A stretch of 9,208 bases of DNA, taken from assembly GCA_035628055.1 (NCBI GenBank), contig DASPKO010000318.1, positions 1-9,208 on the forward strand. The letters are read 5' to 3'. Shown here piece by piece: positions 1 to 6,107 of this stretch. Positions within the stretch are counted from its first letter, which is position 1; each line of letters starts with the position of its first letter. Below the pieces are notes generated by a model, which worked only from the letters and a program-made list of their open reading frames with translations, ran no database searches and was not told the origin of the DNA. Both the position numbers and the translations under genes were made by a program. This stretch comes from DASPKO01 sp035628055 (GTDB lineage: Bacteria; Planctomycetota; Phycisphaerae; Phycisphaerales; UBA1924).

Positions 1-671
1 TGTGCGAGTGCGGGGCGGGGTGGGTCCGCTGCGTGGCGATGGAGCGGACCCCGCCGGGGCGGGGGCACGGGCAGTCGGCCGCGTTCTACGCGGGCTTCCG
101 GGCGGCGCGGGGCGAGCTGATCGCGACCCTCGACGCCGACCTGCAGAACGATCCGGCCGACCTGCCGGCGATGCTCGAGCTGATGCGCCGGCACGGGGCG
201 GACATGGTCCAGGGCGACCGCTCGCACGCGCGCCGCGACGCCCTGGTGCGCCGGGCGGGGTCGCGGGTGGGCCGGGCCTTCCGCCGCCGGCTGCTGGGCG
301 ACACCATCCGCGACACCGGGTGCTCGCTGCGGATCATGCGCCGCGAGCTGGCGCTGCGGCTTCCCCTCGAGTTCCGCGGGATGCACCGGTTCATCCCGGC
401 GACGGCGCGGCACCTGGGGTACGAGGTGATCGAGACGCGCGTGAACCATCGCCCGCGCGCCGCGGGAGAGACCAAGTACGGCATGGGCATCCTGCAGCGT
501 GCGCTTCCCGGCCTGATCGACCTGCTGGCGGTGCGCTACATGCGCAGCCGGCGCCGACCCGTGGGCTGTGTCGAGGTGACGCCGGAGCCGGGCCCGCGGG
601 GGGAGGCCCTCGGTCAGGGCGCGGCGGGGCACGGCCCCAAGGCCCTCGTGACCGAGGGAGCCGGCGCGTGA
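1..671 (+). CDS. Family 2 glycosyltransferase, DPM1/polyprenol-phosphate sugar transferase type (5' end missing)
   Basis: The reading frame enters from the left edge (first full codon at base 3) and stops with TGA at 669-671, so about 222 C-terminal residues are visible and the true start lies outside the window. The family transfers a sugar from a nucleotide donor to a polyprenyl phosphate at the cytoplasmic face of the membrane. What shows this: GHGQSAAFYAGFRAARGE, then LDADLQNDPADLP, which carries the DxD metal/donor site; further on DTGCSLRIM, RGMHRF and the acceptor-side motif HRPRAAGETKYG. The fragment ends in a charged, Pro/Gly-rich tail and has no C-terminal transmembrane pair, so it resembles the soluble DPM1 form rather than the GtrB form. 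It overlaps the next gene by 4 bases (GTGA), implying translational coupling to the LAB_N protein. The lipid and sugar substrates cannot be told from sequence. Family call is firm; substrate is unknown. Confidence 0.93.
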   Translation, partial: CECGAGWVRCVAMERTPPGRGHGQSAAFYAGFRAARGELIATLDADLQNDPADLPAMLELMRRHGADMVQGDRSHARRDALVRRAGSRVGRAFRRRLLGDTIRDTGCSLRIMRRELALRLPLEFRGMHRFIPATARHLGYEVIETRVNHRPRAAGETKYGMGILQRALPGLIDLLAVRYMRSRRRPVGCVEVTPEPGPRGEALGQGAAGHGPKALVTEGAGA

Positions 672-1315
672 AGTGGGAGCCGCTCGCCGCGATGGTCGGT
701 CTGCTGTTCCTGGGCGTCTGGCTGATGTGGAGCCCGGGGGAAGCGGTGGACGCCGAGCCGGACGCGCGGACCCAGGCGCTGCAGATCGGCTCGACCCGTG
801 GCGTGCTCGAGGCCGCCCGGGACCCGGGGACGGGAGAACCGCGCTTCCGCATCCACTACCGCCGGGGCCCGCGCACCCAGTGGGTGAACGCCGAGGAGTT
901 CCGGCGCGCCTTCGGACTGGACCCCGAGGCGGTCTCGGCCCGCCCCGACAACGCGCTCTTCCGGCTCTTCAATATCAGCACGTGGACGAGCTTGGCCTGG
1001 GTACTGATCGGGCTCGCGGGCCAGGCGGCGTTCTTCGGGCGGATGATGCTCCAGTGGGTGGTCAGCGAGCGCGAGCGCCGCAGCGTGGTCCCCGAGGCCT
1101 TCTGGTGGCTCAGCCTGTTCGGGGGCGCCGCCCTGTTCGCGTACTTCGTGTGGCGGCAGGACATGGTCGGCGTGATCGGTCAGACCTCGGGCGTGGTCAT
1201 CTACGCCCGCAACATCCGGCTGATGCGCAAGGCCCGCCGGGACGAGCCGGCCGCGCCCGTCGCCGGGGCGAGCGCCAACCCGGCCGAGCTGGCCCCCGAC
1301 CTCCGCTCCGCCTAA
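668..1315 (+). CDS. LAB_N (lipid-A-biosynthesis N-terminal domain) membrane protein with an extra N-terminal domain
   Basis: The predicted protein has 215 residues. The start is a GTG at 668 inside the overlap GTGA with the preceding stop; this places a membrane anchor (about residues 8-21) at the N-terminus. Residues 30-100 are hydrophilic and probably extracytoplasmic, with a small beta-like stretch around RFRIHYRRGPRTQWVN. The LAB_N domain covers about 108-187 as three membrane segments (108-126, 142-162, 166-184), with the family-typical GLAGQAAFFGRMMLQWVVSE, FWWLS and QTSGVVIYARN. LAB_N occurs at the N-terminus of some lipid A disaccharide synthases and, more often, as a stand-alone protein beside DPM1-like glycosyltransferases, as here. 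A role in handling a lipid-linked sugar in the envelope is inferred; the biochemical role of stand-alone LAB_N proteins is not settled. The C-terminal 30 residues are Ala/Pro-rich and probably disordered. Confidence 0.92.
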   Translation: MKWEPLAAMVGLLFLGVWLMWSPGEAVDAEPDARTQALQIGSTRGVLEAARDPGTGEPRFRIHYRRGPRTQWVNAEEFRRAFGLDPEAVSARPDNALFRLFNISTWTSLAWVLIGLAGQAAFFGRMMLQWVVSERERRSVVPEAFWWLSLFGGAALFAYFVWRQDMVGVIGQTSGVVIYARNIRLMRKARRDEPAAPVAGASANPAELAPDLRSA

Positions 1316-1317
1316 GT

Positions 1318-2322
1318 TCAGCCTGCCGGGGGCGCGCGGTCCGCCGCACGCCATGGCGCGCGGGATGCCGTGCCCCACAACGGCACCGAGCCGGCCTCGG
1401 ACGTGCCGGTCTCGAGCTCGCTCGCGACGCGGCCCGCGGCTCTGGAGGATCGTGCCAGGCGCCAGCAGGCGACCGCGATGAACACACCCGCGGCCCCGAG
1501 CGCCAGCAGCGCCCCCAGCATGATCCGTAGATAGTGGCCGATGCGCTCGAGGGCCTCCATGAGGCCGTCCGCTGGGAGCAGCGCCAGCACCGTCGCCGCG
1601 AGAACCCCGCCCTGGGCCAGCCAGAGCAGGGTCCGGGCGGCGCGGCACGGAGACGTGACCCGGGATGTCCCCAGGCGCGAGCCGGCGTGACGGACGAGGC
1701 CGAGCACCGCGGTCAGGGCGCCCGTCCACGCCAGGAGAGCCGCGGCGACCGTCACGAGGTGCAGCCACGGCGGGCCCAGCTCGAGTCCCACGAAGATGAT
1801 GAGCGCCCCCACCGGCAGCAGGAGTGTCCCGAGGAGCGTCAGGGCACGGGCCCGCTTCCGGGCGCGTTCCGCACGGGCGACATCCGGCCAGGCGATCGGC
1901 GTGGTAACCAGCAGCGTGCCGCCCAGCGTGAGCGCTGGCAGGACCGCCCATCCAACGATGACCAGGATCACGCCGACGAGCTCCGATGTTCCCGAGAGGG
2001 AGGCGGCCGTGGTCGCAACCGCCAGCAGGGCGGCGCCGATACCGCCCAGGGCGAGGAGGATGGCGCCGGCCCGAACACGGCGGGTGGGGCGGGGGTTCTC
2101 GGCGTGCAGGCGCACCGGCTCGAGCGAGGTCGCGATGTCCAGCCCGCACTCCGGGCAGTGGGCCGCCGGGCTCAGGCCCCGCAGCAGGTAGCCGCAGCGG
2201 ACGCAGACCACGCGCGCCGGGAGGGCGGTCAGCGTGCGGGGAAGCGCACACGGGGAGGCGCCGCCGGCCGCCGGGGAAGCCGGCGGAATCTCTTCTCCCG
2301 GCGTCGCGGGCGAGGCTTCCAT
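1318..2322 (-). CDS. Zinc-ribbon multi-pass membrane protein, array member 5 (most diverged)
   Basis: The predicted protein has 334 residues and no assigned function. The ATG at 2322 is well bounded: an in-frame TAG lies 18 bases upstream, and no Shine-Dalgarno sequence is obvious. Residues 1-36 are Pro/Ala-rich. One zinc ribbon follows, with Cys40, Cys43 (CVRCGYLLRGL) and Cys56, Cys59 (CPECG). About six hydrophobic segments lie near 85-108, 114-140, 160-182, 187-212, 230-250 and 264-288. The family loop after segment 2 is here TTPIAWPDVARAERARKRA, more basic than in the siblings and lacking DPRPE. The loop before segment 5 keeps the conserved Pro-Cys (VTSPCRAAR). The region after the last helix (CWRLARSSRAAGRVASELE) resembles that of the neighbouring copy at 2399-3400. 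It is last in the array, separated from that copy by 76 bases, and converges on the LAB_N gene with 2 bases between stops. Confidence 0.85.
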   Translation of the reverse strand: MEASPATPGEEIPPASPAAGGASPCALPRTLTALPARVVCVRCGYLLRGLSPAAHCPECGLDIATSLEPVRLHAENPRPTRRVRAGAILLALGGIGAALLAVATTAASLSGTSELVGVILVIVGWAVLPALTLGGTLLVTTPIAWPDVARAERARKRARALTLLGTLLLPVGALIIFVGLELGPPWLHLVTVAAALLAWTGALTAVLGLVRHAGSRLGTSRVTSPCRAARTLLWLAQGGVLAATVLALLPADGLMEALERIGHYLRIMLGALLALGAAGVFIAVACWRLARSSRAAGRVASELETGTSEAGSVPLWGTASRAPWRAADRAPPAG

Positions 2323-2398
2323 GGGATGCCGCGCAGCCTAGCAGCGCGCCGCGCGCCGCAGGGCCGGACGGCCCGCGTGCCCGACGATCCAACACGGC
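2323..2398 (-). other. 76-base gap inside the array with a small inverted repeat
   Basis: This is the only array junction without a gene. It holds a 5-base-pair perfect inverted repeat (GGGCC at 2361-2365, GGCCC at 2370-2374, 4-base loop) and a CGCGCC-rich stretch beside it. No T-tract follows in the direction of transcription, so it is not a convincing intrinsic terminator; it could be a weak processing or attenuation site, or have no role. Confidence 0.3.
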
Positions 2399-3400
2399 TC
2401 ACTCAGCCGCCGAGCGCAACTGCCCGGCCACGCGTCCGCACGCGCGGGCCAGGCGCCAGCCGGGGACCGCGGCGAGCACTCCCCCAAAGAACGCGACGGG
2501 GATCAGGAGCGTCGCGACGACGCCAAAGTACAAGCTTTCTGGCGGGGCGCCTCTGGAAACGGCCACGACCAGCGCGGGCGCCCACAGCAGGAAGAATCCG
2601 ATCTCGGCCACCCACATCGCCATGCCGCTCGCGGACCAGGTGGCGCGACTCTGGCGGCAGGGGTGAACCAGCGTGGAGACGCGGGCGAGGTATCTGAGCG
2701 CCAGGTGGATGCTGGCCATCCAGGCCTGGAGTCCGACTATCAGAAAGAGCGGCCCCACGATCGTGCCACCCAGCGCCAGGATCACGCCGAGCACCAGAAG
2801 CAGCGCCGCGGCCAGCGCGACCCCGCGCGCCGCCAGGCGGACGCTCTCGGCGATGTGCGGCGGTCTCGGCCTTGGGGTGGTGCAGAGCGCGATGCCGGGA
2901 AACGGGGCAATGATGATGAACAGCCCGAGGATCAGCGAGAAGAAGACGCGCGGCACTGGCAGCTCGACCAGCCTGGCCCCGGCCGACAGAAGCATCCCGG
3001 CTGCCAGCATCCCCGCCGCGATGGCCAGCAGGCGGGCGCCGCTCGCCACGGCACGCACGTGGGCCGGCCCGGCGTGGTGCACCCACTCGGGGCGGAGCGA
3101 GTCGGCGACCGGGTGGGCGCACTCGGGGCAGGCCTGCTCGGGGCGGAGCCCGGCGAGCGCGTACCCGCAGCTGACGCAGAGCAGGATCGCCCGCCTCCCA
3201 CACTGGGTGCAGGCGGCGGGCACGGCTGGGCCGGTCAGGCTGTGGCCGCACGAGACGCAGAGGGGCCAATCAACGCCCGAGACGAGAGGCGAACCGAGCG
3301 GCGGTGCCGGCTTGGTCGCCGGCGGTGCGCGGACGGCCCGGTCGCTTGGCGCGCCGTCGGGAAAGCCCAGTCTTGGTCCGGGGGCGGTGTCATCGCCCAT
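2399..3400 (-). CDS. Zinc-ribbon multi-pass membrane protein with two ribbons, array member 4
   Basis: The predicted protein has 333 residues and unknown function. The frame is open upstream to 3472, but I chose ATG 3400 because AGGAG sits 7 bases before it and because the start MGD matches an MGD in the copy at 4512-5291. A Pro-rich leader (1-45) precedes two adjacent ribbons: Cys48/51/64/67 (CVSCGHSLTG...CTQCG) and Cys75/78/91/94 (CVSCGYALAGL...CPECAHP). The first has CTQC instead of the usual CPEC. Next comes the family linker DSLRPEWVHHAG, then six hydrophobic segments near 119-140, 151-175, 190-212, 214-236, 257-282 and 289-311. The loop after segment 2 is CTTPRPRPPHIAESVR, a relaxed version of DPRPE; the loop before segment 5 has VHPCRQS. 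The end (WRLARACGRVAGQLRSAAE) pairs it with the copy at 1318-2322. An N-in topology would put the ribbons in the cytoplasm, where they may bind protein or nucleic acid; this is inference. Confidence 0.86.
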   Translation of the reverse strand: MGDDTAPGPRLGFPDGAPSDRAVRAPPATKPAPPLGSPLVSGVDWPLCVSCGHSLTGPAVPAACTQCGRRAILLCVSCGYALAGLRPEQACPECAHPVADSLRPEWVHHAGPAHVRAVASGARLLAIAAGMLAAGMLLSAGARLVELPVPRVFFSLILGLFIIIAPFPGIALCTTPRPRPPHIAESVRLAARGVALAAALLLVLGVILALGGTIVGPLFLIVGLQAWMASIHLALRYLARVSTLVHPCRQSRATWSASGMAMWVAEIGFFLLWAPALVVAVSRGAPPESLYFGVVATLLIPVAFFGGVLAAVPGWRLARACGRVAGQLRSAAE

Positions 3401-3602
3401 GCGCGGGCTCCTGCGTGGTTTGCGCCAGGCGCACGGCCCGGTGGGCGGCACAGGCCGTGGCCGGGCCGGCAATCGTCAGCGTGAGCGCCCCCGCGCCCAT
3501 CCCGAGGGCCGCGATCGATTGGGCGGGATGAGCCCACGGTTGCAGCCAAGCAGGATGCAGAGGCTCGGCCGCGTGCGGGCGCTGGGTGGGTTGGTCATTC
3601 AC
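3390..3602 (-). CDS. Possible 70-residue single-pass membrane protein inside the zinc-ribbon array
   Basis: Not recognised. A GTG start at 3602 overlaps the stop of array member 3 by 8 bases, and the stop at 3390 overlaps the start of array member 4 by 11 bases, so the frame fills this junction exactly. GAGG lies about 9 bases upstream of the GTG. Its codons are mostly G/C-ending, as in the neighbouring genes. The product is a polar 27-residue leader, one hydrophobic stretch (about 28-52, around SIAALGMGAGALTLTIAG) and a basic, polar tail (HRAVRLAQTTQEPAHGR). The stretch LQPWAHPAQ just before the helix faintly recalls the SPHWAHHSG linker that precedes helix 1 in the array proteins, so it could be a remnant or miniature family member without the ribbon. 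It could also be a chance frame in GC-rich DNA, hence moderate confidence. Confidence 0.45.
   Translation of the reverse strand: MNDQPTQRPHAAEPLHPAWLQPWAHPAQSIAALGMGAGALTLTIAGPATACAAHRAVRLAQTTQEPAHGR
3408..3412 (-). promoter_or_regulatory. Ribosome binding site AGGAG for the gene starting at 3400
   Basis: Read on the minus strand this is AGGAG, ending 7 bases before the ATG at 3400. It is the clearest Shine-Dalgarno match in the array and decides the start of array member 4 in favour of 3400 over the longer reading from 3472. It lies inside the 3' end of the small overlapping frame 3390-3602. Confidence 0.7.
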
Positions 3603-4515
3603 GCGCCGCCGCCTCGGGGTCAGGGATTCCGCCGGGCGCCGGGACAGGTCCCGGCACGCGCACCGGCACGCGGGACAGAGAACGCTGCGCGGCCAGCGCG
3701 GTGACCACCGCGGCCACCAGCAGGGCGATCACCGACACCACGGCGAGGCCGATGCCGATGGTCCAGAAGGCCCAGCCGCCTCCCCAGGGGCCGCGCAGGC
3801 TCAGGACGGCCGCCACCGCGTTGGTCAGCAGCGCCACAGCGAGCAGCGCACCGGCCACGCGCCAGGTCCCGCCCGAGGCTCGCACCAGGGTGGTTGCCAG
3901 CCGACCGAGGTAGACGCAGGCGCAGAACACCGCCGCCAGCCACGCGAGCAGGGCGAGCACGAGCAGGGCCAGCGGCATCCCGCGGAGAGACCGGGTTGTC
4001 GTGTAGCCCGCCACCGCGGCGAGCAGCAGGCCCGCGCTCGCGCCCAGCAGCGCGCGCACGCCGATGCGGGTCGGCTCGTGAACACGGCCTTCGGGGCGGG
4101 GGTCCAGACTCGTCGCCAGGATCATCCCGATGCTGAGGAGTGCCGGACCGGCCAGGAAGACCGGGAGGAAGGGCATCACGCCGAATCCGGCCACGCATCC
4201 CAGCGCGATCATCACGCACCCGGAGCGGATGCCCAGGAGAAACTGGGGCCCCGAGAAATGCGCCCAGCGGGCGCTCAGCGAGTCGGCGGCGGGGTGGGCG
4301 CACTCGGGGCAGAGCGCGGCGGCGTCGAGCCCGGCCAGCGGGTAGGCGCAGCGCACGCAGCGGGCCGCGTAGAGGCGGCGCGGGGTCGGGCGGCCGCATT
4401 CCGGGCAGGCGTCCAGAGAGCCCAGGTCCCCGAGCGGGTACCCGCACCCCGGGCAGTGCGGGCCCGCGGGAGGCGGGGCGGCAGCGGGGGCGGGCTGGGG
4501 CTGGAGCGGGGTCAT
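3595..4515 (-). CDS. Zinc-ribbon multi-pass membrane protein with two ribbons, array member 3
   Basis: The predicted protein has 306 residues and unknown function. The start ATG at 4515 overlaps the stop of the upstream copy as ATGA, a typical coupled junction; the frame continues upstream without support. A short Pro/Ala leader is followed by ribbon 1 (Cys21/24/37/40: CPGCGYPLGDL...CPECGRP) and ribbon 2 (Cys53/56/69/72: CVRCAYPLAGL...CPECAHP), both with complete cysteine quartets. The linker is DSLSARWAHFSG. Hydrophobic segments lie near 94-112, 114-135, 151-171, 178-204, 217-240 and 247-276. The loop after segment 2 has LDPRPEGRVHE, the family DPRPE motif. The loop before segment 5 (LVRASGGTWRV) has lost the Pro-Cys found in the other four. 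The tail is Pro-rich (VPGPVPAPGGIPDP) rather than the helical ends of its siblings, making it intermediate between the two pairs of closest relatives. Confidence 0.86.
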   Translation of the reverse strand: MTPLQPQPAPAAAPPPAGPHCPGCGYPLGDLGSLDACPECGRPTPRRLYAARCVRCAYPLAGLDAAALCPECAHPAADSLSARWAHFSGPQFLLGIRSGCVMIALGCVAGFGVMPFLPVFLAGPALLSIGMILATSLDPRPEGRVHEPTRIGVRALLGASAGLLLAAVAGYTTTRSLRGMPLALLVLALLAWLAAVFCACVYLGRLATTLVRASGGTWRVAGALLAVALLTNAVAAVLSLRGPWGGGWAFWTIGIGLAVVSVIALLVAAVVTALAAQRSLSRVPVRVPGPVPAPGGIPDPEAAARE

Positions 4516-5291
4516 GTGTGCAGGCGCGCGGGGGCGTCGGGCGCCAGGCGCTGGGCGTGGTGGACGGCGCGGGCCGTGAGGACGCCGGCGACCACGGTGG
4601 CCAGCGCGCTGAGCCCGAGCAGAGGCGCCACCACGCACACGAGCGCGACGGCGACATCGTCGTCGATCATCGTCAGAGATCCGAGCACCGCGACGAGCAA
4701 CGCCGACAGCACGCACAGCACCGCCGCGATCTCCCACAAGACGGTGGTCTCGCAGCGTGGGAGGCGCGAGGCGACGCCCCCGAGGGAGCGCAGCGCGCCT
4801 CCCATCCCGAAGAGCCAGAGGGAGCCCCCGGCGGTCGCGAGCGCCATCCCGGCGCGATCGGGGGCGGGGAACACGCCGAGAATCAGCAGCACCGCCCCGT
4901 GGGCGGGCAGCACGCGCCCCGCGACTCTCCAGCGCTCGTGCGCGGCAAACTCCGGGCGCGGGTCGCGGGCGGTGGCGGCGAGGCATGCGACCGTGCCAAT
5001 CCCGACCGAAAGAAGGATCAGCGGTACCAGCAGGGCCGCGGCGAGCACCATCAGCCCCCAGCCCGCCAGGAGCAGCGCCCCGCCCTCAACCGTGCTCAGG
5101 TAGCGCCGCCCGGACCGGTGCGCCCAGTGCGGGCTGAGCGAATCGGCAACGGGGTGCCCGCACTCGGGACAGGCCGCGCCTGCCTCGCAGCCCGCCAGGT
5201 CGTACACGCAGCGCACGCACCGCGAGTTGGCGGGCGGCCGATCGCCCATGGCGACACGCGCCCGCTCCTGGGGGCGATGCTCGCGGGCCAT
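4512..5291 (-). CDS. Zinc-ribbon multi-pass membrane protein, array member 2
   Basis: The predicted protein has 259 residues if translation starts at ATG 5291, five bases after the stop of the upstream copy; an in-frame ATG at 5249 (MGDRPP) would give 245 residues and resembles the start of array member 4. An AGGAG lies 15 bases before 5249, too far for an ideal site, so 5291 is preferred without certainty. The single ribbon uses Cys25/28 (CVRCVYDLAG) and Cys41/44 (CPECGHP). The linker DSLSPHWAHRSGRRYL is nearly the same as in array member 1. Hydrophobic segments are near 69-88, 89-108, 126-141, 146-168, 183-208 and 213-238. The loop after segment 2 has ARDPRPEFAAHERWR; the loop before segment 5 has RLPRCETTVLW. 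The end, QRLAPDAPARLHT, pairs it with array member 1. Function unknown; the ribbon probably faces the cytoplasm. Confidence 0.87.
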   Translation of the reverse strand: MAREHRPQERARVAMGDRPPANSRCVRCVYDLAGCEAGAACPECGHPVADSLSPHWAHRSGRRYLSTVEGGALLLAGWGLMVLAAALLVPLILLSVGIGTVACLAATARDPRPEFAAHERWRVAGRVLPAHGAVLLILGVFPAPDRAGMALATAGGSLWLFGMGGALRSLGGVASRLPRCETTVLWEIAAVLCVLSALLVAVLGSLTMIDDDVAVALVCVVAPLLGLSALATVVAGVLTARAVHHAQRLAPDAPARLHT

Positions 5292-5296
5292 AGCGC

Positions 5297-6046
5297 TCAC
5301 CCGGCGAGCTCCGGGGCGTCGGGCAAGAGTCTTAGGGCGCGCCGGGCCGCCATCACGGTCAGGAGGCCGGCCGGGATCAGCGCGAGCGGGAGAAGGCCGA
5401 AGACCGGGAGCGCGGTGCACGCCAGCACCGGCCTGAGGTCGCGAGCGATGGGGGCAAGCGGCGCCAGCGTCGCGGTCATAATCGCCGCCAGGCCGAAGAG
5501 CGCGCTGCTCGCACCCCAGAGAACGCCCGTCTGGCAGTGCGGGATCCAGGCGACGATCCCGAGCAGGTGGCGCGTGGCGCATCCGAGCCCGGCCAGCCAG
5601 ACGACCGCGGCGGCCAGGAGGGGCAAGCTCAGGGCGCGCGCCCCGACTCCGCCGGCCTGGGCCACCGCCACGAGCCCGCACGCGCCGAGGGCCGCAAGGG
5701 GGAGGGCCCGCCCCAGCGTGCGCCAGGCCGCATCGCCGCTCCAGTCCGTGCGCGGGTCGGGCGTGGTCGCCAGCAGTGCGGCGACGGTGAGGAGGGTGAG
5801 AACCACGAGCCCAGCGGGCGCCACGACCGGAACGGCTAGCGCCGATGCTGCCCCGATGGCCATCAGCGCGCCGCTGAGGCCGACGGTTCGCAGGTAGGCG
5901 CGCCCGGAGTGGTGCGCCCAGTGGGGGCTGAGCGACTCGGCGATGGGGTGCCCGCACTCGGGGCAATCGCCTCCCGGGTCCAGCCCGCTGATCAGGTAGC
6001 CGCAGCCGACGCAGCGGAACCCAAGCTGTCCACCGCGACCTGTCAT
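5297..6046 (-). CDS. Zinc-ribbon multi-pass membrane protein, array member 1
   Basis: The predicted protein has 249 residues and is the most compact family member. ATG 6046 is preferred over an in-frame TTG at 6067, though no strong ribosome site is visible for either. The ribbon begins almost at the N-terminus: Cys12/15 (CVGCGYLISGL) and Cys28/31 (CPECGHP). The linker is ESLSPHWAHHSGRAYLRTV. Hydrophobic segments lie near 57-72, 75-94, 114-131, 138-158, 174-194 and 208-233. The loop after segment 2 is TTPDPRTDWSGDAAWR and the loop before segment 5 is WIPHCQTGVLW; both align with array member 2. The end, RALRLLPDAPELAG, matches QRLAPDAPARL of that copy. The purQ stop is 61 bases upstream, so the array may be read through from purQ or have its own promoter. 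The family is described only as hypothetical to my knowledge, and no enzyme motif is seen. Confidence 0.87.
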   Translation of the reverse strand: MTGRGGQLGFRCVGCGYLISGLDPGGDCPECGHPIAESLSPHWAHHSGRAYLRTVGLSGALMAIGAASALAVPVVAPAGLVVLTLLTVAALLATTPDPRTDWSGDAAWRTLGRALPLAALGACGLVAVAQAGGVGARALSLPLLAAAVVWLAGLGCATRHLLGIVAWIPHCQTGVLWGASSALFGLAAIMTATLAPLAPIARDLRPVLACTALPVFGLLPLALIPAGLLTVMAARRALRLLPDAPELAG

Positions 6047-6107
6047 CGCTCGTCCCGGTTTGGTCAAGCCGCCGGAGCGGGCCGCCCGCGACGCCCGGGC
6101 ACGCCGG

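Larger units (their letters stand above)
1318..6046 (-). repeat. Tandem array of five paralogous genes
   Basis: Five consecutive minus-strand genes share one architecture: ribbon, SLSPxWAHxSG linker, two helices, DPRPE-like loop, two helices, PxC loop, two helices. The similarity is at protein level; I see no long exact DNA repeats, so the duplications look old. Members 1 and 2 (5297-6046 and 4512-5291) share LxPDAP ends; members 4 and 5 (2399-3400 and 1318-2322) share WRLAR...GRVA ends; member 3 lies between. Junctions from 6046 downstream are +5 bases, a 4-base overlap, a 194-base gap filled by the small frame 3390-3602, and 76 bases. Confidence 0.85.

Noticed and set aside
2..667. Long frame continuous upstream of the LAB_N protein
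   Set aside because: It is an Arg/Gly/Pro-rich shadow of the glycosyltransferase, which has clear family motifs in another frame; the LAB_N protein starts at 668.
614..2395. 593-codon minus-strand frame
   Set aside because: It crosses the convergent junction and two real genes in other frames, with low-complexity Arg/Pro/Gly composition typical of shadows in GC-rich DNA.
3401..3472. Upstream start for array member 4 at 3472
   Set aside because: The extra 24 residues are Arg/Pro-rich without family likeness, and AGGAG is well placed for ATG 3400.
3467..3598. 43-codon frame from ATG 3598 overlapping the stop of array member 3 as ATGA
   Set aside because: The ATGA overlap is attractive, but the product is a polar, Arg/Pro/Ser-rich string with a quick stop; the GTG frame at 3602 has better codon bias and a helix.
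3586..5897. Two long plus-strand frames (3586-5103, 4140-5897) opposite the array
   Set aside because: Composition is Arg/Gly/Ala/Gln-rich without recognisable domains; the minus-strand frames carry repeated zinc-ribbon and helix patterns.
6071..6107. GC-rich inverted repeat after the purQ stop (GCGGG 6077-6081, CCCGC 6085-6089)
   Set aside because: A 5-base stem with no T-tract on the minus strand is expected by chance here and does not qualify as a terminator.
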